Origin: Rhizobiaceae bacterium
GTDB lineage: Bacteria > Pseudomonadota > Alphaproteobacteria > Rhizobiales > Rhizobiaceae
DNA length: 64,000 nt
NCBI GenBank assembly: GCA_014238155.1
Contig: JABABQ010000067.1
Span: 272,474-336,473 of the forward strand
Reading direction: 5' to 3'
This document shows, in pieces, positions 17,637 through 26,516 of the stretch. Made by a program: the position numbers and the translations under genes. The notes under the pieces are model-generated. The model had not been told where the DNA came from. It worked only from the letters and a program-made list of their open reading frames with translations, and did not search any database. The stretch's first letter is position 1, and every line of letters starts with the position of its first letter.

Positions 17637-18710
17637 ATGCCCCGTTTGAGATATTCAAGACCTAAACTCCGGTGTGCAATCGAGACCGCGGCAAACGCCG
17701 TTGCCATGAGTATCGCTACAATGTTTCTGTTGGTTTCACCGGCCGAGGCTCACAACAACAAAGTTTCGGTTTCTGTAAAAGGCGGTCAGCGCTGCATTGT
17801 TTCCAATGGTTTGCCAAACCACAATACCGGAAACTTTCCCAATCGCAGCAATCCTCATCGCATCTCAGAACAGAACGTAAATTTATGTGTTACCGCCTCG
17901 CCGAAAAAGGGACGCCGATCACATTGGGTCAGGAGTTCGATCGGCGTTGGCATAAACGGTGTGCAGTTTCGCCCGACAACGGCAGATTATTTTGATGCCC
18001 GCAGCCGACGGGGCTTCAGCCGCAATGCGCGGTCAGGATGGAACCTCGATGGACTGGGTGCACGCGAAAAGCTGGGCATGGATCGCAACAATGCACATGT
18101 CGATAAGCGTGGCTTGTACCACTATCACGGTGTGGCAAATGCATTGGTTAATTCCGGCAAGGGCAGCTTAATTGGCTGGGCCGCTGACGGATTTGAAATC
18201 CACTATCTGGGCAGCAAAAGACGCTCCGGCTACGCGCTGAGAAAGGGTACTCGCGCCTCTGCACCCGGTGGCACATATGACGGCACTTATGTTCAGGATT
18301 GGAAGTTTGTTGGCGGTTCCAAAGCGCTCGACAGATGCAACGGTGGCACACTTAACGGCAAATTCGTTTACTTCGCCACTGAGACTTTTCCATTCCTGCC
18401 CCATTGTCTGTGGGGCAAGGTGAGCCGCGATTTTCAACATCGAAGTCGCGGAAATCGCGGGATTCTCGGTCTGTTTCGTAAAACCAATCTGCAACAGAGC
18501 CAGAAAGAGCGCCGCCGCACTACCCGCACAGCATTTGTCCGACACGGACCTCCACAAGAGACATGGTCGGCTTGTCAGGGTGGATTGTCGGGAGTGCGTT
18601 GCACAATCACCAACCAACACCAAAACCGTCAGATCACTGGAAGTTGCCGCACTCTACGCGGCGGCATCAGTGGGTGCGTGCCCACACGAGGAGCCTATGT
18701 TCGCCCTTAA
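17637..18710 (+). CDS. Exported YHYH-domain protein
   Basis: From the ATG at 17637 (AGTAGGATCAAA just upstream) the product is 357 residues, with an N-terminal signal sequence ending near SPAEAHNN. An upstream ATG at 17589 would add 16 unlikely residues. The YHYH domain is clear: GLYHYHGVANALV near residue 165, LIGWAADGFEIHY near 185, YVQDWKFVGGSKALDRCNGG near 230, and YFATETFPFLPHCLWG near 262. YHYH proteins are secreted and of unknown function, often near sensor systems. The mature protein is very basic, and its C-terminal 60 residues have paired cysteines (SACQGGLSGVRC, GSCRTLRGGISGC). It follows the BaeSR-like genes and could be their target, which is inference. Confidence 0.85.
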   Translation: MPRLRYSRPKLRCAIETAANAVAMSIATMFLLVSPAEAHNNKVSVSVKGGQRCIVSNGLPNHNTGNFPNRSNPHRISEQNVNLCVTASPKKGRRSHWVRSSIGVGINGVQFRPTTADYFDARSRRGFSRNARSGWNLDGLGAREKLGMDRNNAHVDKRGLYHYHGVANALVNSGKGSLIGWAADGFEIHYLGSKRRSGYALRKGTRASAPGGTYDGTYVQDWKFVGGSKALDRCNGGTLNGKFVYFATETFPFLPHCLWGKVSRDFQHRSRGNRGILGLFRKTNLQQSQKERRRTTRTAFVRHGPPQETWSACQGGLSGVRCTITNQHQNRQITGSCRTLRGGISGCVPTRGAYVRP

Positions 18711-18726
18711 CTCCTCATGCACGCTC

Positions 18727-18763
18727 GGCCGTCGCACTTGGTCTGCAAATTGGTGCGACGGCC
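18727..18763 (+). terminator. Rho-independent terminator after the YHYH gene
   Basis: GGCCGTCGCAC pairs perfectly with GTGCGACGGCC across a 15-base loop, and TCTTCTTT follows. It lies between the convergent YHYH gene and matB, so it may serve both strands. Confidence 0.8.
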
Positions 18764-18794
18764 TCTTCTTTGAAAGATCCGAATCTGAATTTGA

Positions 18795-20327
18795 TCAGAC
18801 GGAAAATGAATCCTTCAACCGGGTGCGCAGAATATTCTTTTGAACTTTGCCCATTGTATTGCGCGGCAATTCAGCAGCAATCTCAATCAGCTTGGGTTGT
18901 TTGAATCGCGCCAGATGCGGTTTGATATGTTCTGCCAGTGTGCTGGAATCCAATTCATTTCCCGACGGCACAACCACTGCCACAACCGCTTCGCCAAAGT
19001 CGGGATGGGGTACGCCGACGACGGCGCTTTCCAAAACTCCCACCTGATCATCAATAACAAGCTCGACCTCTTTGGGATAAATGTTGAGACCGCCCGATAT
19101 GATCAGATCTTTGGACCGGCCGACAATGTGCAGATAACCATCTGCGTCAATCTTGCCCAGATCGCCTGTTATAAAATAACCGTCGTCGCAAAATTCCGCC
19201 GCCGTCTTTTCCGGCATATTCCAATAACCGGAAAAAACGTTGGGACCGGATATTTCGATCATGCCAACTTCGGTCGCCGTCGTCGCCGCGAGCGGTTTGC
19301 CCGTGTCCGGATCGCCGATCCGCACATCAACACCCGGCAGCGGAAAACCAACTGTTCCGGCGCGCCGTTCGCCATTATAAGGGTTGGACGTATTCATGTT
19401 GGTTTCGGTCATGCCGTAGCGCTCAAGTACACGATGGCCAGTCGTCTCTTCGAACTCGACATGCGTCTCCGCCAATAGCGGTGCACTGCCGGAGACAAAC
19501 AGGCGCATATGGGCGACTAATTGACGCGTAAAGCGAGGATCGTTCAACAGCCGTGTATAAAATGTCGGCACGCCCATCAAACTTGTCGAACGGGGCAGTT
19601 GTTCAATCATCGTGTCGAGATCGAAACCGCTCAGAAATATCATCGATCCGCCGGACAACAAGGTCACATTTACAGCCACAAACAGGCCATGAGTGTGGAA
19701 TATGGGCAGTGCGTGCAGCAAAACGTCTGACTTGGAAAACCGCCAAAGCTGTTTCAGAGCCTTCGAATTCGACAGCAGATTGTCGTGACTCAGCATTGCT
19801 CCTTTCGACCGCCCGGTGGTTCCAGAGGTATAGAGTATTGCCGCAAGATCACTGCCTCGTCTGTCAACATTAACAAACGACGGCTCGACCAGCTCAGCTG
19901 CATCGACTAGCGACCCGACAGCAAACCCTGCCTCTGTCGCGATGCCAAGTGTTTCAAGTCGACAATCATGGTCCAGCGCCAGATCCGCATAGGTAGTGCG
20001 ATCCGGAGGGTTGCAAACCAACAGGTTCGCACCAGAATCGTTGACAAAATAAGATACTTCCGAACCTGTATAGGCCGTGTTCAACGGAAGAAACACAGCA
20101 CCCATACGAACGCAGGCGATATACAGCAGGACAGCTTCAATGGACTTTGGCACCTGAACAGCAACGCGATCGCCCGGTTCAATGCCGTAGCTATTGAGAA
20201 CATTTGCCAGCCTTGCTGAAAAATTCAGCGCATCTGCATAGGTCCACTGGCCGCCATCAGGCAGCACGGCAAATGGCGCTTGGGGGTCCCCATCTGCAAA
20301 CAAGCCGTCGAACAAATGATTTGTCAT
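18795..20327 (-). CDS. matB: Malonyl-CoA synthetase MatB (malonate--CoA ligase)
   Basis: A 510-residue AMP-forming acyl-CoA synthetase. The start MTNHLFDGLFADG and the stretch DRVAVQVPKSIEAVLLYIAC match MatB closely. The ATP-binding P-loop is ILYTSGTTGRSKGAMLSHDN near residue 165, ERYGMTETNMN is near 300, GDLGKIDADGYLHIVGRSKD near 395, and the C-terminal catalytic lysine lies in PRNTMGKVQKNILR. It converts malonate, ATP and CoA to malonyl-CoA in the cytoplasm. It overlaps matA by four bases (20324-20327), so the two are co-translated. Together they turn malonate into acetyl-CoA. Confidence 0.95.
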   Translation of the reverse strand: MTNHLFDGLFADGDPQAPFAVLPDGGQWTYADALNFSARLANVLNSYGIEPGDRVAVQVPKSIEAVLLYIACVRMGAVFLPLNTAYTGSEVSYFVNDSGANLLVCNPPDRTTYADLALDHDCRLETLGIATEAGFAVGSLVDAAELVEPSFVNVDRRGSDLAAILYTSGTTGRSKGAMLSHDNLLSNSKALKQLWRFSKSDVLLHALPIFHTHGLFVAVNVTLLSGGSMIFLSGFDLDTMIEQLPRSTSLMGVPTFYTRLLNDPRFTRQLVAHMRLFVSGSAPLLAETHVEFEETTGHRVLERYGMTETNMNTSNPYNGERRAGTVGFPLPGVDVRIGDPDTGKPLAATTATEVGMIEISGPNVFSGYWNMPEKTAAEFCDDGYFITGDLGKIDADGYLHIVGRSKDLIISGGLNIYPKEVELVIDDQVGVLESAVVGVPHPDFGEAVVAVVVPSGNELDSSTLAEHIKPHLARFKQPKLIEIAAELPRNTMGKVQKNILRTRLKDSFSV

Positions 20328-21670
20328 GAAACTTCTTTCTCAACACTTCGACGCATATCTGCTGGCACTTTGGATCTGGCCAGTTGGGATACCGGTTTTG
20401 ATGCGCCAACTTCTCCAGACTGGGCAAATGCCTCGTGCTGGCTCTCAACTTTGTCCATGTCATAGTGATAATTGACCATAACACCAAATGAGTGTTGCAG
20501 CCCGTTTGGCGACGTGTCTGCCAAGCCATGAAGTTCTAACACCGAAGCGCCGTTGCTGAGATGGAAACGGGCAACGGGATCAAGCGGCGTTCCATCTTCG
20601 CGCTTGGCACCCAACAGATATTTTGCCGCCAATCCACGCAATTGATTATTATGGGACACCAACAATTCGGAATCGGAATTGTCTGATTTCGCAATCGCAG
20701 ATCGTTGCAAAGTATCAACATAGTCCTGACTGACGGGACTCTGTTCACCAGAAAGCCAATCTGCAAATCCCGGAAGCGGGGACAATGTCACAAATGTTTT
20801 CAAATGGGGCAATTGGACTGACAAGTCAGCAACCACCTGCTTGATCAAAAAATTGCCAAATGAAATGCCTCGCAGCCCCTGCTGGCAATTCGAGATTGAA
20901 TAAAACACGGCTGTATCGACCTCTTCCCGGTCGAGTTCACTGCGCTCGTCCTGCAACACATCCTGAACAGATCCGGGAATCCCGCGACACAGGGCGACTT
21001 CAACAAAAACCAAAGGCTCGTCCGGCATGGCTGGATGAAAAAACGCAAAACAGCGTCTGTCGTCAGGTTGCAGCCGACGCCGCAGGTCATCCCAGTCAGC
21101 GATTGCGTGGACCGCCTCATACTGAATGATTTTAGCCAGAATGTTTGCCGGGCTTTGCCAGGATATCGGACGGATTACGAGAAACCCGCGATTGAACCAG
21201 GATACAAACAGGTGACTGAAATCGAGATCGATGCGTTTCAGTTCAGGATTATCGGGCAACAGATCGAGCAAGTCTTTGCGCATGTTGACAAGGGCCGATG
21301 TTGCACCCGGCACATGATTTAACCGCCGCAGCAACTCCTGACGCGGCGCTTCCGCAGCTGCCGACAAGGCCGCCAGATTTTTGACACTGCGATCTCCACC
21401 ATAAGCCGTAACCGCATTGGATAATGCCGCGATGTCGAGGTCCATTTGTGAACAAAGCAACTGGAAGAAAGCCCGCCGGTCCTCACCATCCAATTCCTGA
21501 TAACGCGTCAAAACGGCGGAACCAATTTTTCGGCTCGAGACTTCGCCCTTGCTGGACAACAGATCGGCGCAGAGTTTATCGATCGACCGGTCATCTCGGA
21601 AGGCCGAAAAACTCGACCCCCGATCAATGATCGAAGCAATCAGTTCACCTAAAAAGCTGGAATTTTTCAT
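20324..21670 (-). CDS. matA: Malonyl-CoA decarboxylase MatA
   Basis: A 448-residue malonyl-CoA decarboxylase. An all-helical N-terminal domain (to about 140) is followed by the GNAT-fold catalytic domain. Family blocks are CFAFFHPAMPDEPLVFVEVAL near residue 215, VFYSISNCQQGLRGISFGNFLIKQVV near 260, FVTLSPLPGFADWL near 298, and ARFHLSNGASVLELHGLADTSPNGLQHSFGVMVNYHY near 370. It releases CO2 from malonyl-CoA to give acetyl-CoA. It lies directly upstream of matB with a four-base overlap. A YciI-like gene starts a further 16 bases upstream on the same strand, and the three probably form one operon. Confidence 0.95.
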   Translation of the reverse strand: MKNSSFLGELIASIIDRGSSFSAFRDDRSIDKLCADLLSSKGEVSSRKIGSAVLTRYQELDGEDRRAFFQLLCSQMDLDIAALSNAVTAYGGDRSVKNLAALSAAAEAPRQELLRRLNHVPGATSALVNMRKDLLDLLPDNPELKRIDLDFSHLFVSWFNRGFLVIRPISWQSPANILAKIIQYEAVHAIADWDDLRRRLQPDDRRCFAFFHPAMPDEPLVFVEVALCRGIPGSVQDVLQDERSELDREEVDTAVFYSISNCQQGLRGISFGNFLIKQVVADLSVQLPHLKTFVTLSPLPGFADWLSGEQSPVSQDYVDTLQRSAIAKSDNSDSELLVSHNNQLRGLAAKYLLGAKREDGTPLDPVARFHLSNGASVLELHGLADTSPNGLQHSFGVMVNYHYDMDKVESQHEAFAQSGEVGASKPVSQLARSKVPADMRRSVEKEVS

Positions 21671-21686
21671 CGGCCTTGGGAAGGTC

Positions 21687-22073
21687 CTATTTTAGAATAA
21701 CCTGTTTTTGCGAAAGCCTGGTCTCAAATGATGGCGATCCTTCGTTGACCAACCATTTTCGCAACTTAAAAGTGCGGCAACCTTCCGAATGCATCGGGTC
21801 CTGGTTCGCCAGATCAACCGCCTGCTGCATGGATTCTGCCCGGTATATGATCAGTCCTGATCCCTGCATCTGTTCGCCGGTGTCATCGGAAAGCGGACCT
21901 GCCAGGAACAGTTTACCAGCAGCCTCCATTTCCATTTGATAGGCCAAATGGCGCGGCAAGACTTCCTTCATAATGTCAGGAGCCACCGCAGGAGTGGATT
22001 CCACGACAAATAATTCAAATGCCAATGCACCCCGTTCTCGGGCAGTTTCTTTGTATTCATTCCATAAGGGCAT
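21687..22073 (-). CDS. YciI-like protein
   Basis: A 128-residue protein with a ferredoxin-like alpha/beta fold of the YciI family. The core is LPRHLAYQMEMEAAGKLFLAGPLSDDTGEQMQGSGLIIY, with the family His and the AGPL..D pattern, followed by MQQAVDLANQDPMHSEGCRTFKLRKW. YciI-like proteins include chlorinated-hydroquinone dehydrochlorinase TftG and many of unknown role. An N-terminal extension of about 30 residues is present. Being first in the matA-matB operon and close to a hydroxyquinol-type dioxygenase, it may act in ring-compound catabolism, but this is inference. Confidence 0.7.
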   Translation of the reverse strand: MPLWNEYKETARERGALAFELFVVESTPAVAPDIMKEVLPRHLAYQMEMEAAGKLFLAGPLSDDTGEQMQGSGLIIYRAESMQQAVDLANQDPMHSEGCRTFKLRKWLVNEGSPSFETRLSQKQVILK

Positions 22074-22126
22074 GGGTTTTTCTCCGGTCAGATTTGGCTC
22101 ATCCTAGCAAAAAATTCCTCAAATGA

Positions 22127-22171
22127 AAATATCGATATTTATTGACTACAGACCCATAATGTGGGTATTTT
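22127..22171 (+). promoter_or_regulatory. Putative promoter with palindromic operators for the RutE-like/TRAP operon
   Basis: AAATATCGATATTT (22127-22140) is a perfect 14-base palindrome. It is followed at once by TTGACT (22142-22147) and, after 18 bases, TATTTT (22166-22171), a good sigma-70 layout. Between the two boxes is a second inverted repeat, ACCCA-N5-TGGGT (22152-22166). Such overlap suggests repression, perhaps by the GntR regulator at 27438-28160. This is read from sequence only. Confidence 0.5.
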
Positions 22172-22215
22172 AGCGCTAACAAGGAATACCAGATAGCGCC
22201 ACCCAGGGGGCTGAA

Positions 22216-22887
22216 TTGACGTCTGCTGATAATTTGAAGCCGGATCTTGAGACCCTGCGGGCGACTGCTCAGCAGGATATCAGGCAGCTTCGGGCTGAGA
22301 TCACGCAACTCGACCAACCGTCACTCGATCTTATTCTGGAGCGGGCCCGTTCCCATTATGCCTGGCAGGACCGGCCGGTGACCAAGCAACAGATCTCGCG
22401 CATGTATGACATCGTGAAGATGGGCTCCACCAGTATGAATTCCTGCCCAGCCCGATTCGTCTTCGTTCAAACGCAAGAAGGCAAAGAAAAACTGGCGAAA
22501 TCGGTTAAACCAACCAATCTGCCCAAGCTAATGGGCGCACCGCTAACTGTCATTATTGCTTATGATGTGGAATTCTGGCGCGAATTGTTGAAGCTTTTTC
22601 CGCATGAAGACAGGCGCGGCCATTTTTCTGACAAGCCGGACCATGCCGAGGATACGGCGTATAGAAATTCCACTTTGCAGGGTGGCTATTTGATGACAGC
22701 CGCGCGCGCAATCGGCCTTGATGTCGGCGCTATGTCCGGATTTTCAAACGCCATTGTGGATGAGGAATTCTTCGCCGGCACCACGACAAAGTCGAATTTT
22801 CTGTGCAATATTGGATATGCCGACGAAGCCGCTTTATTTCAACGTTTGCCGCGATTTGAATTTGACGAAGTCTGCGAGTTCGCCTGA
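22216..22887 (+). CDS. Nitroreductase-family protein, RutE-like (malonic semialdehyde reductase type)
   Basis: A 223-residue FMN reductase starting at a TTG with a strong ribosome-binding site (CAGGGGGC) seven bases before. The core closely follows E. coli RutE: MYDIVKMGSTSMNSCPARFVFVQT, LMGAPLTVIIAYDVEFW, HAEDTAYRNSTLQGGYLMTAARAIGLDVGAMSGF, and KSNFLCNIGYAD. RutE reduces malonic semialdehyde to 3-hydroxypropionate in pyrimidine breakdown. No other rut genes are seen here. Compared with RutE it has about 27 extra N-terminal residues. It is the first gene of a six-gene operon ending in a dioxygenase. A nitroaromatic or quinone substrate is the alternative. Confidence 0.78.
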   Translation: MTSADNLKPDLETLRATAQQDIRQLRAEITQLDQPSLDLILERARSHYAWQDRPVTKQQISRMYDIVKMGSTSMNSCPARFVFVQTQEGKEKLAKSVKPTNLPKLMGAPLTVIIAYDVEFWRELLKLFPHEDRRGHFSDKPDHAEDTAYRNSTLQGGYLMTAARAIGLDVGAMSGFSNAIVDEEFFAGTTTKSNFLCNIGYADEAALFQRLPRFEFDEVCEFA

Positions 22888-22917
22888 AATGAATACAGCG
22901 CCAAAGGGAGTAAATTG

Positions 22918-23385
22918 ATGGCTTTGAATATCCGACCAAAAACGACGGTCAAGCTTAAAGCTGAAGCCCATTGCCCTTCGCATTCGCTGTCGCAAGTTGC
23001 GGTCCGAGATCTCGTTTTCGCTATCGACGAACCGATTGAACGCGATGGAACGAATACAGGTCCTACACCAACCGACACCGCTTTGGCGGCACTGATTGGA
23101 TGCACCAATGTGATTGGCCACAAATGCGCTGCCAGCCTTGGCATCAATATCGGCCATCTCAATATATCTGCTGTCTGTGATTTTGACCGCCGCGGTGTGA
23201 CGCTGCAGGAAGAAATCGAAATTCCGTTTACAAAAGTGATTTTAAAAATCGAAACGGGCGAAACAGTTTCGCAGTCCGACCTTGACCGGCTATCTGCTGA
23301 GGTCGCAAAATTTTGTCCATTGTCAAAACTTTTTCGGCAAGCAGGCACTGTGATTGACGAAGAGTGGGTATCAAAACCAAATTAA
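22918..23385 (+). CDS. OsmC-like protein
   Basis: A 155-residue OsmC/Ohr-fold protein. Conserved features are GPTPTDTALAALIGCTNVIGHKCAASLGI, with two cysteines in the central helix, and KFCPLSKLFRQAGTVIDEEW near the C-terminus. OsmC family members are thiol peroxidases or related hydrolases. The ATG at 22918 is preceded by GGGAG; a TTG three bases earlier is also possible. It starts 30 bases after the RutE-like gene and ends 43 bases before the TRAP binding protein, so it is co-transcribed. Which thiol pair is catalytic cannot be settled here. Confidence 0.8.
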   Translation: MALNIRPKTTVKLKAEAHCPSHSLSQVAVRDLVFAIDEPIERDGTNTGPTPTDTALAALIGCTNVIGHKCAASLGINIGHLNISAVCDFDRRGVTLQEEIEIPFTKVILKIETGETVSQSDLDRLSAEVAKFCPLSKLFRQAGTVIDEEWVSKPN

Positions 23386-23428
23386 TCGGCCCCACAACAA
23401 TACAGGGACCATAAACCGGGAGGAAAAT

Positions 23429-24532
23429 ATGTTGAAAAAAACTTTGCAAACAACACGTAGAGGATTGCTGATTGCTGCCGTTGCAGCCGGAACGTCTCTA
23501 TCGTTCAGCGCGGCCCCGATCCAGGCTGCCGAAACAATAAACATGATCGCGATCGATGGCTATCCGGCACGCGCCATGTGGGTTAAGGAATTTTCCGGAT
23601 TCTTCATTCCCCGCGTCAACGAACTGCTCGCGGCCAAGGGAAATTATGAAATCAAATGGCAGGAAGCTTATGGCGGCACCATCGTTAAACCGCGTGGTGT
23701 GCTTGAAGGCATTAAGCTGGGTCTGGGGGATATTGGAATTGTCACCACGATTTTTCACAACTCCAAATTGCCAAGTCAGGGTATTTCAGCGGTAACGCCA
23801 TTCATCGCTGCTGACGCACGAATTGTCGCCAAAGCGGTAGATGAAATTGCCAAGGAATTTCCACAAATGGCCAAAGAGCTGGATGCGGAAAACCAGGTCT
23901 ATCTGGCGACTGGTGTGGTGCTGGACACTTATCAGATGTTTTCAAAGACACCGATCAATTCACTCGATGATCTGAAGGGCAAGAAAGTCGCTGGTGCCGG
24001 TTATAATTTGCGTTATCTGGAAGGCATTGAGGGCGCTGCAGGCGTCCGCGGTGGTCTACCAAATTTCTACAACATGCTGCAGACTGGCGTTGTAGACGCA
24101 GCCATGCTGTGGCCGGAGGCCGCCAAAACCTTCAAGATCGCGGAAGTTGCACCTTACATGCTGAAAGCTGATCTGGGTGCGGTGAACTCGAAGACCGTAA
24201 CCGTCAACAAGGACATGTGGGCTAAACTGCCGGACGAAGTGAAGGGCATCCTGCAACAGGTAGCTGTTGAATATCGTGACCACATTGCCGCTGTTGCGAT
24301 GGATCGTGCAACGGCATCGTTGGAGGCCTATAAAAAAGGCGGCGGAACGGTGGTCGAACTGTCAGCTGAAGCTCGTGCTTCCTGGGCCAAATCGATGCCA
24401 AATATTGCGGTCGACTGGGCCAAGAAACTTGACGACGCCGGTGCTCCCGGATCCGACATGTTGAAGGCTTATACTGCCAAGCTAAAAGCTGCAGGCAAGA
24501 CGCCAGTGCGCGACTGGGCCAGCGAGCTTTAA
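23429..24532 (+). CDS. TRAP transporter substrate-binding protein, DctP family
   Basis: A 367-residue periplasmic protein. The ATG at 23429 follows GGGAGGAAAAT. The signal peptide contains a twin-arginine-like start (TTRRGLLIAAVAAG) and ends near IQAAET. The mature part has the DctP fold, with GGTIVKPRGVLEGIKLGLGDIGIV near residue 90, INSLDDLKGKKVAGAGYNLRYL near 183, and GVVDAAMLWPEAAKTFKIAEVAPYM near 225. TRAP systems take up carboxylates using the ion gradient. The substrate is unknown; malonate or an aromatic acid fits the neighbours. The two membrane subunits follow directly. Confidence 0.9.
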   Translation: MLKKTLQTTRRGLLIAAVAAGTSLSFSAAPIQAAETINMIAIDGYPARAMWVKEFSGFFIPRVNELLAAKGNYEIKWQEAYGGTIVKPRGVLEGIKLGLGDIGIVTTIFHNSKLPSQGISAVTPFIAADARIVAKAVDEIAKEFPQMAKELDAENQVYLATGVVLDTYQMFSKTPINSLDDLKGKKVAGAGYNLRYLEGIEGAAGVRGGLPNFYNMLQTGVVDAAMLWPEAAKTFKIAEVAPYMLKADLGAVNSKTVTVNKDMWAKLPDEVKGILQQVAVEYRDHIAAVAMDRATASLEAYKKGGGTVVELSAEARASWAKSMPNIAVDWAKKLDDAGAPGSDMLKAYTAKLKAAGKTPVRDWASEL

Positions 24533-24567
24533 GCCGGCAAACGCAATTGCGGTGAGGAAATAAATCG

Positions 24568-25188
24568 ATGTCCGATATTCTTCACCGCATTAGCGCGCCA
24601 TTCATCGCCGTGGCGATCGTGTCAAACGCGGTTGGCACGGCGGTAATTTTTCTGCTGGTCGGCATCATGAATGTCGACATCATTGCCCGCGGGGCATTTC
24701 ATTCGCCGCTCCGTGGCGTCGTGGAAGTTGTTATATTCTCTCTGATTCTGATTGTTTTTCTACAATTACCTGACGTGGTGCGAAGCAATCGATTGACGAG
24801 ATCTGACGGTTTTCTGGTCTTTGCAGAACAGCGTTATCCACGCTTTGCCAATAGTGCGGCACGGATGATCGATCTGTTGTCAGCCTTGTTCATGGGCCTG
24901 ATCGCCTGGACAGTCTACCCGGAATTTGTTGATTCAATCGAGACCTGTCATTTTATCACTCCGCCGGAATTTGGCGCACCACCTACCGGTGATTTTTTTG
25001 CCGATCTGGCCACTGCATTTGCCCGGTGCGAATATTTTGGCACACCGGGAATTTTCACAGCGCCCTGGTGGCCAGCCAAATTGGCGATATTCTTCAGTGT
25101 CACCCTGTGTTCCATTATTTTTCTGCTGAAAACGCTGATCGGTACGCGAAAACCAGTTCTGGTTGATCAAAGTGAGAGCCCGGTATGA
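24568..25188 (+). CDS. TRAP transporter small membrane subunit, DctQ family
   Basis: A 206-residue integral membrane protein with four predicted helices, at about residues 15-37, 48-68, 100-122 and 165-187. GVVEVVIFSLILIVFLQLPDVVRSNRLTRSD is the typical DctQ middle section. A loop of about 45 residues between helices 3 and 4 contains two Cys (ETCHF, ARCEYFG), longer than in ordinary DctQ. It overlaps the large subunit gene by four bases (25185-25188). Confidence 0.87.
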   Translation: MSDILHRISAPFIAVAIVSNAVGTAVIFLLVGIMNVDIIARGAFHSPLRGVVEVVIFSLILIVFLQLPDVVRSNRLTRSDGFLVFAEQRYPRFANSAARMIDLLSALFMGLIAWTVYPEFVDSIETCHFITPPEFGAPPTGDFFADLATAFARCEYFGTPGIFTAPWWPAKLAIFFSVTLCSIIFLLKTLIGTRKPVLVDQSESPV

Positions 25189-26495
25189 GTCCCGTTGAAA
25201 TCGGTGCACTATCTGTCGCGGCAATTGTTGCCTTGGTTTACTTAGGCGTCTACATCCCGGTGGCGCTGGGAATGGTGTCTTTCATTTCCATCTGGATTAT
25301 CAGCGGCAAGTCCATTTTGGCATTCAACTTTTTGAAGATCGCCGTCAGTGACGGTGTAACCGAATATCCGTTTGCCACAATTCCTCTGTTCACCGTGATG
25401 GGCCTGCTTGTATCGCGGGCCGGACTGGGAACCGACATTTATGCTGTGATGAACCGCGCCTTCAAGGCGCTGACAGGCGGTATTGGCATGGCGACGGTTG
25501 GAGCCAATGCGGTGTTTGCAGCAGTCACCGGTTCATCGATTGCTTCAGCTTCGGTATTCACCCGCATTGCCGTGCCGGAAATGCGCAAGCTGAATTACAG
25601 CAAACGCTTTGCTGTGGGAGTTGTTGCGGGATCGTCGGTTCTCGGCATGATCATCCCACCCAGTGCGATGTTGATCATCTATTCCTTTGTCTCTGAACAA
25701 TCGGTTGGCGAGATGTTTTTGGCAGGCATTGTTCCCGGTCTTTTACTCACCGCGGCCTATATCACGTGGATATATGCTGCAGGCAAACTGCGGCCAGATT
25801 ATCTCGGCAAAAATATCGATCATGGGGTAGATGAACCCATGTCGGCGGCAGAAATCCTCGACAAGACGGTGCCGATTGTCGCCTTGATCCTGATCGTGCT
25901 GGGTGGCATTTATACCGGCTGGCTAACCCCGGTTGAAGCTGGTGCTGCCGGTGCACTGGCGGCACTTCTTATCGCTATATTGCGGCGTAAAATATCCTGG
26001 CGTGGACTTTGGGATACGGCGATTGAAACAGGACATATCACAGCTTCGATCCTGTTCCTGATCACAATGGCTTCGCTTTACAGTCGAATGCTTGGATATG
26101 CCGGGTTGCCCAATCAATTGAACGAGGTTTTGCAAAACTACAATCTCGGTTTTGTCGAAGTGATGATTATCTATGTCGTCCTGATGCTGTTTCTCGGCAC
26201 ATTGCTGGATACAGCCTCGATAATCTTGATTGTCGTGCCCCTGTTTATCACCCTTGTTGAAGGTATGGGCATGAGCCTGGTATGGTTTGGAATTGTCACG
26301 GTGATCGGTGCCGAAATCGGACTGCTGACACCGCCGCTTGGCATATCCTGTTTTGTCATCAAATCCAGTCTCAACGACCCCGATATATCGCTTAAAGATG
26401 TATTCTTCGGAGCCTTCCCCTTTGCCGTGATCATGCTTCTGGTACTGATCCTAATTATTGCCTTTCCGGTATTGTCCACCGGCATACTCAACTAG
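25185..26495 (+). CDS. TRAP transporter large membrane subunit, DctM family
   Basis: A 436-residue protein with about 12 to 13 membrane helices. DctM marks are PLFTVMGLLVSRAGLGTDIY, AAVTGSSIASASVFTRIAVPEM, GSSVLGMIIPPSAMLIIYSFVSEQSVGEMFLAGIVPG, and VLMLFLGTLLDTASIILIVVPLF near the C-terminal half. It forms the ion-coupled channel with the DctQ protein. The gene lies 21 bases before the dioxygenase gene, so uptake and ring cleavage are probably encoded on one transcript. Confidence 0.93.
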   Translation: MSPVEIGALSVAAIVALVYLGVYIPVALGMVSFISIWIISGKSILAFNFLKIAVSDGVTEYPFATIPLFTVMGLLVSRAGLGTDIYAVMNRAFKALTGGIGMATVGANAVFAAVTGSSIASASVFTRIAVPEMRKLNYSKRFAVGVVAGSSVLGMIIPPSAMLIIYSFVSEQSVGEMFLAGIVPGLLLTAAYITWIYAAGKLRPDYLGKNIDHGVDEPMSAAEILDKTVPIVALILIVLGGIYTGWLTPVEAGAAGALAALLIAILRRKISWRGLWDTAIETGHITASILFLITMASLYSRMLGYAGLPNQLNEVLQNYNLGFVEVMIIYVVLMLFLGTLLDTASIILIVVPLFITLVEGMGMSLVWFGIVTVIGAEIGLLTPPLGISCFVIKSSLNDPDISLKDVFFGAFPFAVIMLLVLILIIAFPVLSTGILN

Positions 26496-26516
26496 CTCAA
26501 CCAAGGGAGATGCGCC

